Shown piece by piece: positions 35,101 through 42,936 of a stretch of 64,000 nucleotides of DNA; position 1 is the stretch's first letter; the number at the start of each line of letters is the position of its first letter. The position numbers and the translations under genes are program-made. This stretch comes from Couchioplanes caeruleus. Its GTDB lineage: Bacteria; Actinomycetota; Actinomycetes; Mycobacteriales; Micromonosporaceae. The notes under the pieces are model-generated. The model saw only the letters and a program-made list of their open reading frames with translations, made no database searches and was not told the origin of the DNA. The stretch is taken from NCBI RefSeq assembly GCF_003751945.1, contig NZ_RJKL01000001.1:6510001-6574000 (forward strand), written 5' to 3'.

Positions 35101-35771
35101 CGATCGTCGACACGCTGCGCGACGAGGGCATCGAGGTCAAGGAGTCCACCTTCGACACCACCGTCAAGAGCGGGCAGTCGGCGAGCAGTTTCGATAAACT
35201 CATGCTGCACGCCGAGGAGCACCTCAGCGTCGAGGACCTGGTGACGCTGGAGAAGCTCGGCCTGCGGTGGGCCGAACTGTCGGCCGAACTACGGCGTGCC
35301 AGCGAGCGGCTCGGCACCGCGGGCGGCAACCTCGTCCAGGCGACGAGGTATCCGGACGCGGAGCGCATCACCGGCGGCGACGTGTGGGAGCGGGGCACGC
35401 CGGGCAACTTCGACCGGGTGCTCTACGACCCGGACAGCGGCCGGCTGGTGGTCATCGAGGAGAAGGGTGTCGACAGCCCGCTCGGCACCAGGCGGGTCGA
35501 GGACCCTGCCGACCCGGGCGCCGAGAAGGTCGTCGCCCAGCAGATGAGCCCCGAGTATCTCCGGGACCTCCTGCGGCACGACAACAAGCTGGGCGTGGAA
35601 CTCGCGGGCGACGAAGAGCTGCGCGCGGCCGTGCAGCAGGCCATCACGCAGGGCAAGGTGGATTATCTGGTGGCCCGTACCCGCATCGACGGCACCGTCA
35701 ACGTGAAGCCCTACAGCCTGCCGCCCGAGAGGTGGCAGTACTGGACCATTGATGTGGCAGGATCGCCTTGA
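29124..35771 (+). CDS. Giant polymorphic toxin: WXG-like N-terminus, two papain-like (Tox-PL) domains, C-terminal REase-like domain
   Basis: A 2215-aa protein. Residues 1-125 hold a WXG-like domain (W35PEG38), 130-175 hydrophobic helices, and 250-830 a Gly/Ser/Thr/Pro/Ala-rich linker containing tandem repeats. The first papain-like domain spans about 940-1215, with C1059 and C1062 (NCLDC), H1163 (GAHAWNAVNHHG) and D1178 (FLDPQSG). A Pro/Ala linker precedes a second papain-like domain, about 1575-1830, with C1672 (NCGDT, Thr at the second Cys position), H1776 and D1791. A C-terminal domain (about 2030-2215) has D2097 (NFDRVLYDP) and E2112/E2113/K2114 (VIEEKG), as in PD-(D/E)XK nuclease toxins. 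Papain-like Tox-PL domains are reported to deamidate glutamine. Downstream genes are likely its immunity and chaperone functions. Confidence 0.82.
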   Translation: MSILPSPIPHPLDFSPWDLPGWVYEGLEWVVGFDWPEGNEKTTWDIADQWYELANSIVGPRQDASEAAQQIINAYGGSGTTIDAFITAWKAVADGSEAPLNALLEFSNEMGKMVEECGCDIEGAKLEAWIELGIFVTELIALSVTVVLTLGAASPAAGGIIAATRLAIQMIFKKLIAQLSKKAIKKTLKEAGERAAKQLLSKQGLKQLGKNGLREGLDEAREEAATNLAIQTYQNSTGRRDGLDVKELGISTAAGFAGGAAASGAYIGAGGRGGLLRGAAGEVLGEFGGAAVTGDLPSFESLAKAGTSGAAGSAVDGARHDFSAMRANLGTAGDLSLGDLPSASSGGPNSLGTGTTSVNPDAFNGGATGGGSTATGSGGGAFSGTSSDLAGSGNSSDNHSAPGSSTHSPSSSSASTGPPTTEAAHPASGTVDTSAAPSGATATVHDASAPSGATATVHDASAPSGTPATVHTSAAASAAAPTVDTSSAGSAASPTVAAPASSGATLSSVAPPIDAPAPSSASAPTGSPPAPTSAGPPTGGVPAGGGPVGFAPAGGTSGPGGMLAGGSIAPAGPVSAGGPSTSGSLGLGGSLTTSGSVTTGGPLTTGGPPSSTGPMSTSGPSTSAPAGPHSGSVTNGPAAGSSPNSAAPANVTAGPRTTGPNLTGPNLTSPNLTSPNLTGPNTTGPAAGGPNTTGPQPNSPLTGGRPDTGTTATGPNPTTDTARSSTPRIDAPLASATGTLPATSAPSTPSDGTQPGRPNPGTAAGTPTPATPSASEPTSPHASAPSDRPSPDTGRTDPPARSDSPGRTDSAARTDPSGRTEAPARGDAPVRGEAVGRNDASGRAEPPPAGGSHANPLLVMRTPEQARAEQAYFDAPERTKQALIGRVIDGYRREADLNIAQVRSGRRQAWRQALKAKLRFDKHSENLYRAMESMYRSREQQAIQVRQQLDKPGSELPLQGHDFRDANTERAHLSDRPIWGTDQSALTGSGNPPNARTLRPYYAVGGLRMPLAQHQADLERVAPRDQNGVPLRTPDPRGAILKLLNDGGPGADPTRGVNCLDCSLSFFETYVHGRPTVSAPRTFDSYTVGQPDGHVGETDGHLRAERATGSGFTQVTPHVGGLSPTQAQARIDQGFAAVARTLLQGGHGSTAIIINKWEGAGAHAWNAVNHHGTIVFLDPQSGRYADAGTPGLRTLYGHTGTAHGSNVVEINALMVDGQGRPMAVPNTPPAPFYSGRSTPPPPPVQQPQPVVHQQPPAPVVNPPQTPAPAPAPTPAPAPAPVMNPAPAPAPAPVMNPAPAPAPAPVMNPAPAPAPAPVVNPPQPPAPGPAPTPAPAPVVNTQQAQTPAPQVVQPQTPSVQQPPADEATVPRPRSDEPPTPTPAVQDAIPPTQLGPDDERSPRTRQSQPQRRPLDLLSVLDPDSMTRPDGSDPLVVLDPAPRPKAEDIRLALSPDTPVTPAPHPTPTPTIDPQDIAEQRARADYQYANDRVRREADESHRQRLAQDLREQAATKRARAEDLGVLIRQADERGNDAQATAHREERERELAAADDLVDRAITVDNGGQIGDVELSGRDWERANDSVSDLAPGPVETGDRSALTGDDGPLSIDRTRRYFERGGLRPPLRIHQTDLERAMPRDTDGIVVRHADPREGTWFSLVNDGGPEADPTRSINCGDTVLSLFDTYLHGRPRVSAPRTFDGYHDGDPSRPSGAERGVSARIEATVGGRFEGMTDVRGLDPQDARTQVRLAESRVRNHLLGSGHGSFAFLVTQDQGGRTHAIAAVNHHGTILYLDPQNRSISESGPLRTHTGMGFPSDVVRMDALTVDGEGRHRPLTGDGARPLVAADPAGPATAGAAPSGDPGTAPGGTGAQEEPRLYSAADFEGQEPVRDAKNGKEMWLGTDGKYHRVNDPEGTYRRVEDGQLRDQTGHFCDDPNSAADRGIDKTPVPGPKADRYKLTPNTQDPQAADTAVLDAAAERAQVAADKQRVWDEGLGAIVDTLRDEGIEVKESTFDTTVKSGQSASSFDKLMLHAEEHLSVEDLVTLEKLGLRWAELSAELRRASERLGTAGGNLVQATRYPDAERITGGDVWERGTPGNFDRVLYDPDSGRLVVIEEKGVDSPLGTRRVEDPADPGAEKVVAQQMSPEYLRDLLRHDNKLGVELAGDEELRAAVQQAITQGKVDYLVARTRIDGTVNVKPYSLPPERWQYWTIDVAGSP
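30429..30545 (+). repeat. 39-bp tandem repeat inside the toxin linker
   Basis: Units 30429-30467 and 30468-30506 encode APSGATATVHDAS, with a diverged third unit at 30507-30545 (APSGTPATVHTSA). The near identity of the first two suggests recent slippage. Confidence 0.85.
32964..33071 (+). repeat. 36-bp tandem repeat encoding VMNPAPAPAPAP
   Basis: Units 32964-32999, 33000-33035 and 33036-33071 are three near-identical 12-codon units in the linker between the two papain-like domains. They are expected to vary in number between strains. Confidence 0.85.
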
Positions 35772-35811
35772 CCAGTGGCGACGCACCGGCCCTCGACGGG
35801 AGTGACGAGCA

Positions 35812-36294
35812 GTGACAGCGCACCGGAGCCTGGACAAGGACGCCCTGCGGTCACTGCTGAGCGGGCTGCGCGACACGTCCTGGTCCTGGCGCGAGGCCGA
35901 CGTGCCGGCGCTGGCGGCCGGGCTCGGTTGGCATCTGGGTGAGGTCGTCACCGGCACCGGCGCGGTCGCCGACCCGGGACACGGCCTCGGCAGAAAGGCC
36001 GTCCGGTTCGCCTTCGACGACGGCCAGGTGCGGCGGATCACCATGCGGATCACCTCGATCATCGACGAGGACGACCAGACCGACCAGGCCTTCCTGCGGG
36101 AGGTATGCCAGCAGGCCGCTGCCCTGGGCGCGGAGGTCCTCGGCGAGCCCACCACCGGGCCGGCCGGCGGCGGACAGGTGCGGTGGCGTGGCGAGCAGGC
36201 CACGCTCGTTCTGCAGGTGCCCGCCGTCGCCGTGACGCTGGTCTGGTCGACCAACGCGTTCCAGGACCACTGGGACGCCCTCAGCCAGGAGTGA
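35812..36294 (+). CDS. DUF6301-like small protein, probable immunity protein
   Basis: A 160-aa alpha/beta protein: LRSLLSGLRDTSWSWREADV, then LGWHLGEVVTGTG, then VRFAFDDGQVRRITMRITSI, then VTLVWSTNAFQDHW. The 'LxxLxWSWxxxDVPALAxxxGW' opening matches the DUF6301 group found beside polymorphic toxins. GTG 35812 is 40 nt past the toxin stop, as expected for an immunity gene. Immunity is inferred from position, not demonstrated. Confidence 0.6.
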   Translation: MTAHRSLDKDALRSLLSGLRDTSWSWREADVPALAAGLGWHLGEVVTGTGAVADPGHGLGRKAVRFAFDDGQVRRITMRITSIIDEDDQTDQAFLREVCQQAAALGAEVLGEPTTGPAGGGQVRWRGEQATLVLQVPAVAVTLVWSTNAFQDHWDALSQE

Positions 36295-36301
36295 CGCCGT
36301 C

Positions 36302-36691
36302 GTGACGCAACAGTCGTGGGAACAGTTGACCCAAGACCTCGGCCGGCGGCTGCCGCTGCTGCCGGTGGGCGACATCGTGATCCTGCAGAGCGGTGCCCAC
36401 TACACCCAGGTGCACCGCGACACCGACGAGCTGGACGTCGAGGCGGTGTCTAACCACCACCTGCCGGCTCATCAGCAGCTGTCGGCGGCGCAGCAGGAGC
36501 AACTGGCCGCGGCGGGCTGGACCCGGCCCGCGCCGCCGGCCACCTACAACTGGTGGATCAGGCAGCCCGCGCCGTTCTCCACCCGCGACGGCCTGCGCCT
36601 GGCCGAGCGGATGGTGGCCGCGTTGCGCGACGTCTACGGCATCGTCAGCCCCGACACGCTCGTCGAGCAGACCGACAACATCCTCGATTGA
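36302..36691 (+). CDS. TY-Chap/YbjN-like peptide-binding protein
   Basis: A 129-aa protein with the YbjN/TY-Chap pattern: a first helix, PVGDIVILQSGAHYTQVHRD, EAVSNHHLPAHQQLSAAQQE, GWTRPAPPATYNWWIRQPAP and a last helix LAERMVAALRDVYGIVSPDT. The family is linked to type III/VII-like substrate chaperoning. GTG 36302 is 7 nt from the DUF6301-like stop, so it is part of the toxin operon and is likely the chaperone. Confidence 0.65.
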   Translation: MTQQSWEQLTQDLGRRLPLLPVGDIVILQSGAHYTQVHRDTDELDVEAVSNHHLPAHQQLSAAQQEQLAAAGWTRPAPPATYNWWIRQPAPFSTRDGLRLAERMVAALRDVYGIVSPDTLVEQTDNILD

Positions 36692-37446
36692 GCTGAGCGC
36701 AGCTGATCCCATGCCGATTGGGGAACGGTCACGCCGCTTTCTTCAGGCACTCCAGAAGCGCCGCCTCGCGGGCCGGATCGGCGTTCTCCGTGCCGGTGTC
36801 GCGGGCACGGTCCTGCTCGGAGGCCTCGGTCAGATACCAGTCCGTGTGGCATTCGACCACCGCGTCAGGCGTGTCCTGCATCCGCGGAGCCGCGCCCGGA
36901 CCATCCGCCACCGGACCCCACGGTGGACGCCCTGGCCTCCGGCGAATCGACCGGTGAGCCGTCCTCGCGTTTGCGGCCGGAAATAGGCACGCCGCAGGGG
37001 TCGGTCGGAGGCGACGAGTCGCGCTATCCTCCCCGCCCCGACCAGGAGCACCAGCCGTGGCAAGTCCGCGCTGAGGCGCAAGCCCCCGCCTGCCCGCCGT
37101 CGCCGGGCGCCTGGATGGTCCGGTCGAGGGCGCTGACGATGCCCGAGGTGACGATGCCGGACAGTCGTCAGTCGCTCGACGCGTTTGCGGCCGACTCGGA
37201 TGCCGTCACGGCGTAGTTGCCGATGGATGGCTCTGCGGATGGAAGCTGGCTCCACCTACGGACGGGTTGTGGCCCCACCCGGCTCAGTCGCGAAGTGGTT
37301 TGGACGAGCGCTGGCCCCACCCGGTCGCTTTCCGAACCCGTGGTGGCGCTCACCTGCCGTGACGACGACAGCGCCAGCAGAGTGATCGACCGATCCGAGC
37401 CTCGGAGCGGCAGTGCACAGCGTTCGGCGAAACGTATGGTTGGCCC
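36692..37446. other. Gene-poor stretch (755 bp)
   Basis: No confident gene. The only frame with any coding character is on the minus strand at 36729-36911 (PDAVVECHTDWYLTEASEQ, ending ECLKKAA), about 60 codons; it may be a gene remnant. No repeat or hairpin of note was seen. Confidence 0.4.
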
Positions 37447-37893
37447 GTGGACTCGCATGATCAGTCCGTGCTCGACGCCACCGGTTTGAGCGGCCGGCAG
37501 GCCCGTGTGCAGGATGCCGCCGATGGGGGCACGGCGTTGCTCGTCGACGTGTCCCCGGACGAGATGCTCGACAGGTGGGCGGCGGCCCGGGCCGTGGTCG
37601 ACCGGACAGGTCGCTGGCCGGTGTTGTGCGCACGAGACGTGGCGCACGACGGGAGCCTGTTCTCGCGGTTCTATTTCGACGAGGGCGCCCACGGTGCCGA
37701 CAGTAGCCCGGCGGCCGTGCTGGCCCGGGCCCAGAAGATCGATGTCGACGCCCGACTGGCCGAGCAGGCCCTGGCGCAGGTCTGCGATGGGGCCGTCGAT
37801 TGGGTCGAACATGAGCGCACGGTCACCCTTGCCAGCTACGGCGACGCCCCACCGGCGGAGGAGATCCGTGCCGCCGCAGCCATGCCATGTTGA
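37447..37893 (+). CDS. Hypothetical protein, possibly 3'-truncated
   Basis: A 148-aa acidic protein from GTG 37447: LVDVSPDEMLDRWAAARAVV, TGRWPVLCARDVAHDGSLF and FSRFYFDEGAHGADSSPAAV, ending AAAAMPC. The middle 'TGRWPV' motif is common in DUF4253-like actinobacterial proteins. The family's C-terminal domain is not present, so it may be truncated. Expression is plausible from codon bias. Confidence 0.4.
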   Translation: MDSHDQSVLDATGLSGRQARVQDAADGGTALLVDVSPDEMLDRWAAARAVVDRTGRWPVLCARDVAHDGSLFSRFYFDEGAHGADSSPAAVLARAQKIDVDARLAEQALAQVCDGAVDWVEHERTVTLASYGDAPPAEEIRAAAAMPC

Positions 37894-37989
37894 ATTGTAG
37901 GGAAAGGCATGGCGGCGCCCTTGTGTGTTTGCGGCCCGTCGGTGTTCGCTGTGGCCCGTGGAACTCTGCGCAGGTGTCACCCTTTAGTG

Positions 37990-39387
37990 ATGTCGAATCC
38001 GAGTATCGGGGCTCAGGTGCGAGCGAACGCGTGCCCGCCGGACGCGATCCCGCTGAACTGCCGACAGGCGCTGGCTCGGGGTCCTCGCCTGCTGTTGACG
38101 TCCAGCTGGCCGTGGCGGTCGTTCGGTTACCTGTTCTGCGGTGCGCTGGTTGCGCTTCCGGTGGCGGGCGGGGTGACGAACGGGCTGTTCTTCATCAAGA
38201 GCCTGCCCGGTTACGCCGAACTGATGGTGGTGCTGCTCCTGACCGTCCTGATCGCCATGCCGGTCGCCGCGGTGGAACGCTTCCGCCTGCGGATGGTGGA
38301 CACCGAGCCCGTCGGTAATCCCCACGTGACTCCGGGCGAGCCCGGCCTGAGGGCTTGGCTGTGGCTGCGCGTCGGCGAGGCGGCGACCTGGCGCGAGTTC
38401 GGCTATGCGATCGCCTGGACGAGCCTGCTGCCGCTGATCGACCTCAGCGGTGTCCTGCTGGTGGGGGTCGTGGTCATCCTCGTCCTCGCTCCGTTCGTGG
38501 AACCCCTTGTCGACCTTGGTCCGCTGGTCATCCTCGGCTTCTGGCACGTCTCCACCCCGCTCGACAAAGGGTTGGTGGTGCTCCTCGGCCTCGCTCTGCT
38601 CCCGCTGGCGGCCTACCTGGTGACCGTGCTGGCCGTGGGCCGGGCGTCGTTCGTACGCCTGCTGCTGGCGCCGCGCGAGTCCGAGTTGGTCGCCCGCGTC
38701 CAGGCGCTGACCCGTTCGCGCATCCGCCTGGCGGACGCGTTCGAGGCCGAACGCAGGCGCATCGAGCGCGACCTGCACGACGGCGCGCAGCAGCGGCTGG
38801 TTGGGTTGATCATGACGCTGGGTGTCGTGGAGCACGAGTTCGCTCAGGAGCAGTCCGACCGTGCTGAGCTGGTGGCCAACGCCCGCAAGCAGGCCGAAGG
38901 CGTGCTGGCCGAGCTGCGGGAGCTGATCCACGGCATCCACCCCCAGTTGCTGACCGCCCGCGGCGTCGCGGCCGCGGTGGCCGAGGTCGCCGACCGCAGC
39001 CCGGTGCCGGTGGACGTCGACATCACCATCGCGCAGCGCCTCGTGCCTGCTGTGGAGTCGGTCGCGTATTTCGCGGTGAAGGAGGGGCTTGCCAACGTGG
39101 TGAAGCACAGCCGCGCCCGAGCGGCGCGGGTGACCGGCCGCCAGGAGCGGGACCACCTGGTGCTGCGCGTCGTCGACGACGGTGTGGGCGGCGCCCGGCC
39201 CGAGGGCGGCAGCGGATTGCAAGGCCTTGCCGATCGTGTCGCAGTGGTGGGGGGCAGGCTCAAGCTGCTCAGCCCGCCCGGCGGACCAACCGAACTCGTA
39301 GTGGAGCTGCCGTGGCGAACAGTCAATTCCGCATCGTGCTCGCCGAGGACGACGTCCTGCTGCGAGAAGGACTCGTCCAACTGCTGA
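37990..39387 (+). CDS. Sensor histidine kinase, NarL-type (HisKA_3)
   Basis: A 465-aa membrane kinase. The N-terminal region has five or six membrane helices (about residues 35-60, 72-92, 138-175, 190-225). The phospho-acceptor box [15 protein letters not shown] carries H263. The ATPase domain has NVVKHSRA (N box) and [20 protein letters not shown] (G1/G2). ATG 37990 is chosen over a start at 37909 because the first 27 residues look non-coding. The stop lies 76 nt inside the response-regulator gene, so the kinase tail ([17 protein letters not shown]) is encoded out of frame with the regulator start. Confidence 0.85.
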   Translation: MSNPSIGAQVRANACPPDAIPLNCRQALARGPRLLLTSSWPWRSFGYLFCGALVALPVAGGVTNGLFFIKSLPGYAELMVVLLLTVLIAMPVAAVERFRLRMVDTEPVGNPHVTPGEPGLRAWLWLRVGEAATWREFGYAIAWTSLLPLIDLSGVLLVGVVVILVLAPFVEPLVDLGPLVILGFWHVSTPLDKGLVVLLGLALLPLAAYLVTVLAVGRASFVRLLLAPRESELVARVQALTRSRIRLADAFEAERRRIERDLHDGAQQRLVGLIMTLGVVEHEFAQEQSDRAELVANARKQAEGVLAELRELIHGIHPQLLTARGVAAAVAEVADRSPVPVDVDITIAQRLVPAVESVAYFAVKEGLANVVKHSRARAARVTGRQERDHLVLRVVDDGVGGARPEGGSGLQGLADRVAVVGGRLKLLSPPGGPTELVVELPWRTVNSASCSPRTTSCCEKDSSNC

Positions 39388-39983
39388 AACGGTTCGGGCA
39401 TGAGGTCGTGGCGGCGGTCGACGACAGCCGCGGCCTGAGCGAGGCGGTGGAGATGTACCGGCCCGACATCGTGGTGACCGACGTACGGATGCCGCCGGAC
39501 TTCAACGACGACGGCCTGCGGGCGGCGATGTGCCTACGCGGTCGCTACCCGGCGCTCGCGGTCCTGGTGCTCACGCAGTACGCCGCGACGGCGTACGCGT
39601 GCGAGCTGTTGGAGTCCGGTGAGCACTCCGGCGGTGGCCTCGGCTACCTGCTCAAGGATCGGATCGGCGCGGTGGCTGAGTTCCTGGCGGCGATCGAGCG
39701 CGTGGGCACCGGTGGCACGGTCATCGACCAGGAGGTCGTCTGGCAGCTCTTGCGGCGCCGGCAGATGAACGAGCCGCTGAGCCGGCTGAGTCCGCGGGAG
39801 CGAGGCGTGCTGGCGCTGATGGCCGAGGGCAAGACGAACGCCGTCATCGCGGCGGCGCTGAACGTCAGCCAGCCCACCGTCGCCAAGAACATCGGCAGCA
39901 TCTTCCTGAAATTCGGGCTGTCCGAGGACGACGGTCACCGCCGTGTGCTTGCCGTACTGACGTACCTGCGTTCCTCGCCCTGA
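39312..39983 (+). CDS. Response regulator, NarL/FixJ family
   Basis: A 223-aa regulator with a receiver domain (D12/D13 in AEDD, phospho-acceptor D57 in [11 protein letters not shown] switch near LVLTQYAAT, conserved K in YLLKDR). A LuxR-type helix-turn-helix follows at about 150-215 ([20 protein letters not shown]). GTG 39312 lies inside the kinase gene. Its position directly upstream of the halogenase on the same strand makes it a candidate pathway regulator, though two-component pairs of this type also control unrelated genes. Confidence 0.87.
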   Translation: MANSQFRIVLAEDDVLLREGLVQLLKRFGHEVVAAVDDSRGLSEAVEMYRPDIVVTDVRMPPDFNDDGLRAAMCLRGRYPALAVLVLTQYAATAYACELLESGEHSGGGLGYLLKDRIGAVAEFLAAIERVGTGGTVIDQEVVWQLLRRRQMNEPLSRLSPRERGVLALMAEGKTNAVIAAALNVSQPTVAKNIGSIFLKFGLSEDDGHRRVLAVLTYLRSSP

Positions 39984-40081
39984 CCGTCCAGTTTCGCCCG
40001 TCGCTCAAAGAGATGGCTGTGCGCAGGCGGTTCCGAGAGACTCGACCAAGCACATTCATCAGCGGCGAATAAGGGGTTTGC

Positions 40082-41665
40082 ATGGCTAGCAACGTGGTCA
40101 TCGTCGGCGGCGGTACCTCGGGGTGGATGACGGCGTCCTACCTGAAAGCGGCATTCGGCGACCGGGTGAACGTAACCCTCGTCGAATCGAAGAATGTGCC
40201 TTCGATCGGGGTGGGGGAGGCAACCTTCAGCACCATTCGGCACTTCTTCAACTACCTCGGCGTGGACGAGGGTGAGTGGATGCCGGAGTGCCACGCCACC
40301 TACAAACTGGCCGTCCGGTTCGAGGACTGGCGTGAGCCGGGCCACGTCTTCTACCACCCGTTTGAGCGCAATCGCATCGTCGACGGGTTCCCGCTGACCG
40401 ACTGGTGGGTGCAGAAGAAGCCGACCGAGCGTTTCGACCGGGACTCCTTCCTCCTCGCCTCGATGTGCGACGCGAAGAGCTCGCCACGCTATCTGGACGG
40501 CTCGCTGTTCGACAGCATCTTCGATCTGAGCGACGGGGGACGCACCACGCTGAGCGAGCAGAACACGCAGTTCCCCTACGCGTACCACTTCGATGCGGCG
40601 CTGCTGGCGAAGTTCCTGACCCGCTACGGCGTGGCGCGCGGGGTGCGGCACGTGCTCGACGACGTGGTGGACGTCGTGCTGGACGACCAGGGCGCCATCG
40701 ACCACGTCCGCACCCGCCAGCAGGGTGACGTCCACGGCGACCTCTTCGTCGACTGCACGGGCTTCCGCGCCCTGCTGGTGCACAAGGCGCTCGAGGAGCC
40801 GTTCATCTCGTTCCAGGACCACCTGCCGAACGACAGCGCGGTGGCTCTGCGCGTGCCGTCGGACATGGCTGCGGAAGGTCTGCGCCCGGCCACCACCGCG
40901 ACCGCGAAGGACGCGGGCTGGATCTGGACGATCCCGCTGTTCGAACGGGTCGGCACCGGTTACGTGTACGCCAGCGAGTACGCCACCCCCGAGGAAGCCG
41001 AGCGGACGCTGCGGGAGTTCGTCGGCCCGGCCGCGGACGACGTCGCCGCCAACCACATCCGGATGCGCATCGGCCGCAGCCAGCGGGCGTGGGTGAAGAA
41101 CTGCGTGGCGATCGGCCTTTCGAACGGGTTCGTCGAGCCGCTGGAGTCCACCGGCATCTTCATCATCCAGAACGGTATCGAGCAGCTGGTCAAGAACTTC
41201 CCTGTCGGTCACGCGGAGACCGACGACGGGCTCCGCAAGGCCTACAACCGGCAGGCCGCGCACGTGATGGACGGCCTGCGGGAGTTCATGGTGCTCCATT
41301 GGTACGCCTCGGGTCGCGCCGACAACCAGTACTGGAAGGACACCAAGACGCGGACGATCCCCGATGGCCTGGCCGAGCGGCTGGAGCAGTGGAAGGTCAA
41401 GCTGCCCGATCAGGACTCGATCTACCCGCACTACCACGGCTTCGAGTCGTACTCCTACCGCGCGATCATCCTCGGCCTGGGCGGGCTGCCGGTGCCATCG
41501 CTGCCCGTGCTGGGCAAGCTTGACGGCACCGCGGCTGACCGGGAGTTCCAGCAGGTGGCCGACCAGGCGGCCGCGCTGCTCGAGAAGCTGCCCAGCCAGT
41601 ACGAGTACTTCGCCCACCTGCACGGTCTGCCGCCGGCGCGGCGGACGGCGACCGCGGGGCGATGA
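40082..41665 (+). CDS. FAD-dependent tryptophan halogenase (PrnA/RebH family)
   Basis: A 527-aa halogenase. The FAD loop VGGGTSGW is at residues 8-15, the catalytic lysine candidate is K75 (HATYKLAVRF, equivalent to K79 of PrnA/RebH), GWIWTIPL is near 279-286, and the E355-S356 pair lies in EPLESTGI (E346-S347 of PrnA). All hallmark residues of free-tryptophan halogenases are present, and length matches RebH. Regiochemistry (5-, 6- or 7-chloro) cannot be read from sequence. A clear SD (AAGGGG) precedes ATG 40082. It is followed by a coupled antiporter and then a flavin reductase that likely supplies FADH2. Confidence 0.92.
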   Translation: MASNVVIVGGGTSGWMTASYLKAAFGDRVNVTLVESKNVPSIGVGEATFSTIRHFFNYLGVDEGEWMPECHATYKLAVRFEDWREPGHVFYHPFERNRIVDGFPLTDWWVQKKPTERFDRDSFLLASMCDAKSSPRYLDGSLFDSIFDLSDGGRTTLSEQNTQFPYAYHFDAALLAKFLTRYGVARGVRHVLDDVVDVVLDDQGAIDHVRTRQQGDVHGDLFVDCTGFRALLVHKALEEPFISFQDHLPNDSAVALRVPSDMAAEGLRPATTATAKDAGWIWTIPLFERVGTGYVYASEYATPEEAERTLREFVGPAADDVAANHIRMRIGRSQRAWVKNCVAIGLSNGFVEPLESTGIFIIQNGIEQLVKNFPVGHAETDDGLRKAYNRQAAHVMDGLREFMVLHWYASGRADNQYWKDTKTRTIPDGLAERLEQWKVKLPDQDSIYPHYHGFESYSYRAIILGLGGLPVPSLPVLGKLDGTAADREFQQVADQAAALLEKLPSQYEYFAHLHGLPPARRTATAGR

Positions 41666-42936
41666 ACCTCGCCGAGTTTGCGGCCAGGACCGGCCACGTG
41701 GCGCTTGCACTGCTGGTGGTGCTCCTGGTCGCGTTCCTCGGCCGCGCGATGGCCCGCCTGCTGCGGCAGCCCACCGTCATCGCAGAGATCGCCCTCGGGC
41801 TCACGATCGGTCCGATCGTGCTTTCTCTCGGCGGTGAGCAGGCCCTGCCCGCGGAGGCGATCGGCTGGCTGCGCTACGCGGGGCATATCGGGCTGGTGCT
41901 GTTCCTTGTCGGGGTCGCGCACGAGCTCCGTCGCACGACCGCGCCGGCCCGCGGGCGGTTGGTCGGCTGGACCACCGCGGGCGCCCTGGTGGTCCCGATG
42001 CTGGCGGGTTGCGGATTCGCGGTGGCGGTGCTGGCCGATCCCGCGTTGCGCGGCACCGCGCCCGCCGTGGCGCTCGCGCTGCTGCTCGCGGTCTCGTTGT
42101 CGGTGACCGCTGTGCCGGTGCTCGCGCGCATCCTCGAAGAGCGGGAACTGCTCGACACGCCGGTCGGCAAGCTCTCCATGACCGCGGCGATAATCATTGA
42201 CGTCGTCGCCTGGCTCCTGCTCGCGCTCGCCATCGGGTTGGCCGCGGGCGGGGCGGGTGGCGTGCCGCGGCTCGCCACGGTGGTCGCCGCCGGGCTGGTG
42301 GTGATGTTCTGCCTCAGGCGGCTGCTGCGCACCGCCGCCGTGACGGCGTTCCGGGACCGCTTCGGCCGGCTCACGGCCGTTCTGGTCGGGGTGGCCGCGC
42401 TGGTGAGTTCCTGGGCGTTCCAGGAACAGGGCGTGACCGAAATTTTCGGCGCCCTGCTGGTCGGGCTTGCCATCCCCGGCGACGGATGGCATGGGGTGGT
42501 GCGCCTGGTGACCCGCGTCGGACGCCCTCTGGTGCCGGTGTTCTTCGTGGTCACCGGGATCAGCGTGTTCAGCGCGCAGTTCGGTGCGACGCCGTGGTTC
42601 GCGATCGTGCTCGCCACCGTCCTGGGCATCGCCGGCAAGGTGGGTGGCGGGTACCTCGGAGCCAGGTTCGGCGGTGCGCCGGCCTCCGACGCGGTGCGCG
42701 TCGGGGTGCTGGTGAATACCCGGGGCCTCACCGAACTGGTGGTGCTCCAGGCGGGGTACAGCGCCGGAATCCTTACCGCACCGGTGTTCCTCGCCCTGGT
42801 GGTCATGGCGTTGGTGACCACGGCAATGACCGGACCAGCCTACGCACTGCTCGAACGACGCGTGCCGCGCCGCTGGAACGTGGCGGCCCTCTCAGTGGAA
42901 GGAATAGTTGATCATGAGACACTCCGCGCTGGATAG
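41662..42936 (+). CDS. CPA2-type cation:proton antiporter
   Basis: A 424-aa protein with about 12 membrane helices. It opens MNLAEFAARTGHVALALLVV and has the CPA2/KefB pattern: GRAMARLLRQPTVIAEIALG, LSMTAAIIIDVVAWLLLALA and VGVLVNTRGLTELVVLQAGY. Its ATG overlaps the halogenase stop (ATGA), so the two are translationally coupled. Halogenase clusters such as rebeccamycin's carry a similar antiporter gene, so product export or ion balance is inferred. Its 3' end overlaps the flavin reductase by 23 nt. Confidence 0.87.
   Translation: MNLAEFAARTGHVALALLVVLLVAFLGRAMARLLRQPTVIAEIALGLTIGPIVLSLGGEQALPAEAIGWLRYAGHIGLVLFLVGVAHELRRTTAPARGRLVGWTTAGALVVPMLAGCGFAVAVLADPALRGTAPAVALALLLAVSLSVTAVPVLARILEERELLDTPVGKLSMTAAIIIDVVAWLLLALAIGLAAGGAGGVPRLATVVAAGLVVMFCLRRLLRTAAVTAFRDRFGRLTAVLVGVAALVSSWAFQEQGVTEIFGALLVGLAIPGDGWHGVVRLVTRVGRPLVPVFFVVTGISVFSAQFGATPWFAIVLATVLGIAGKVGGGYLGARFGGAPASDAVRVGVLVNTRGLTELVVLQAGYSAGILTAPVFLALVVMALVTTAMTGPAYALLERRVPRRWNVAALSVEGIVDHETLRAG

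Noticed and set aside
36729..36911. 60-codon minus-strand ORF ending ECLKKAA
   Set aside because: Composition looks protein-like but there is no SD, no conserved motif recognised and no context; kept only as a note in the gene-poor stretch.
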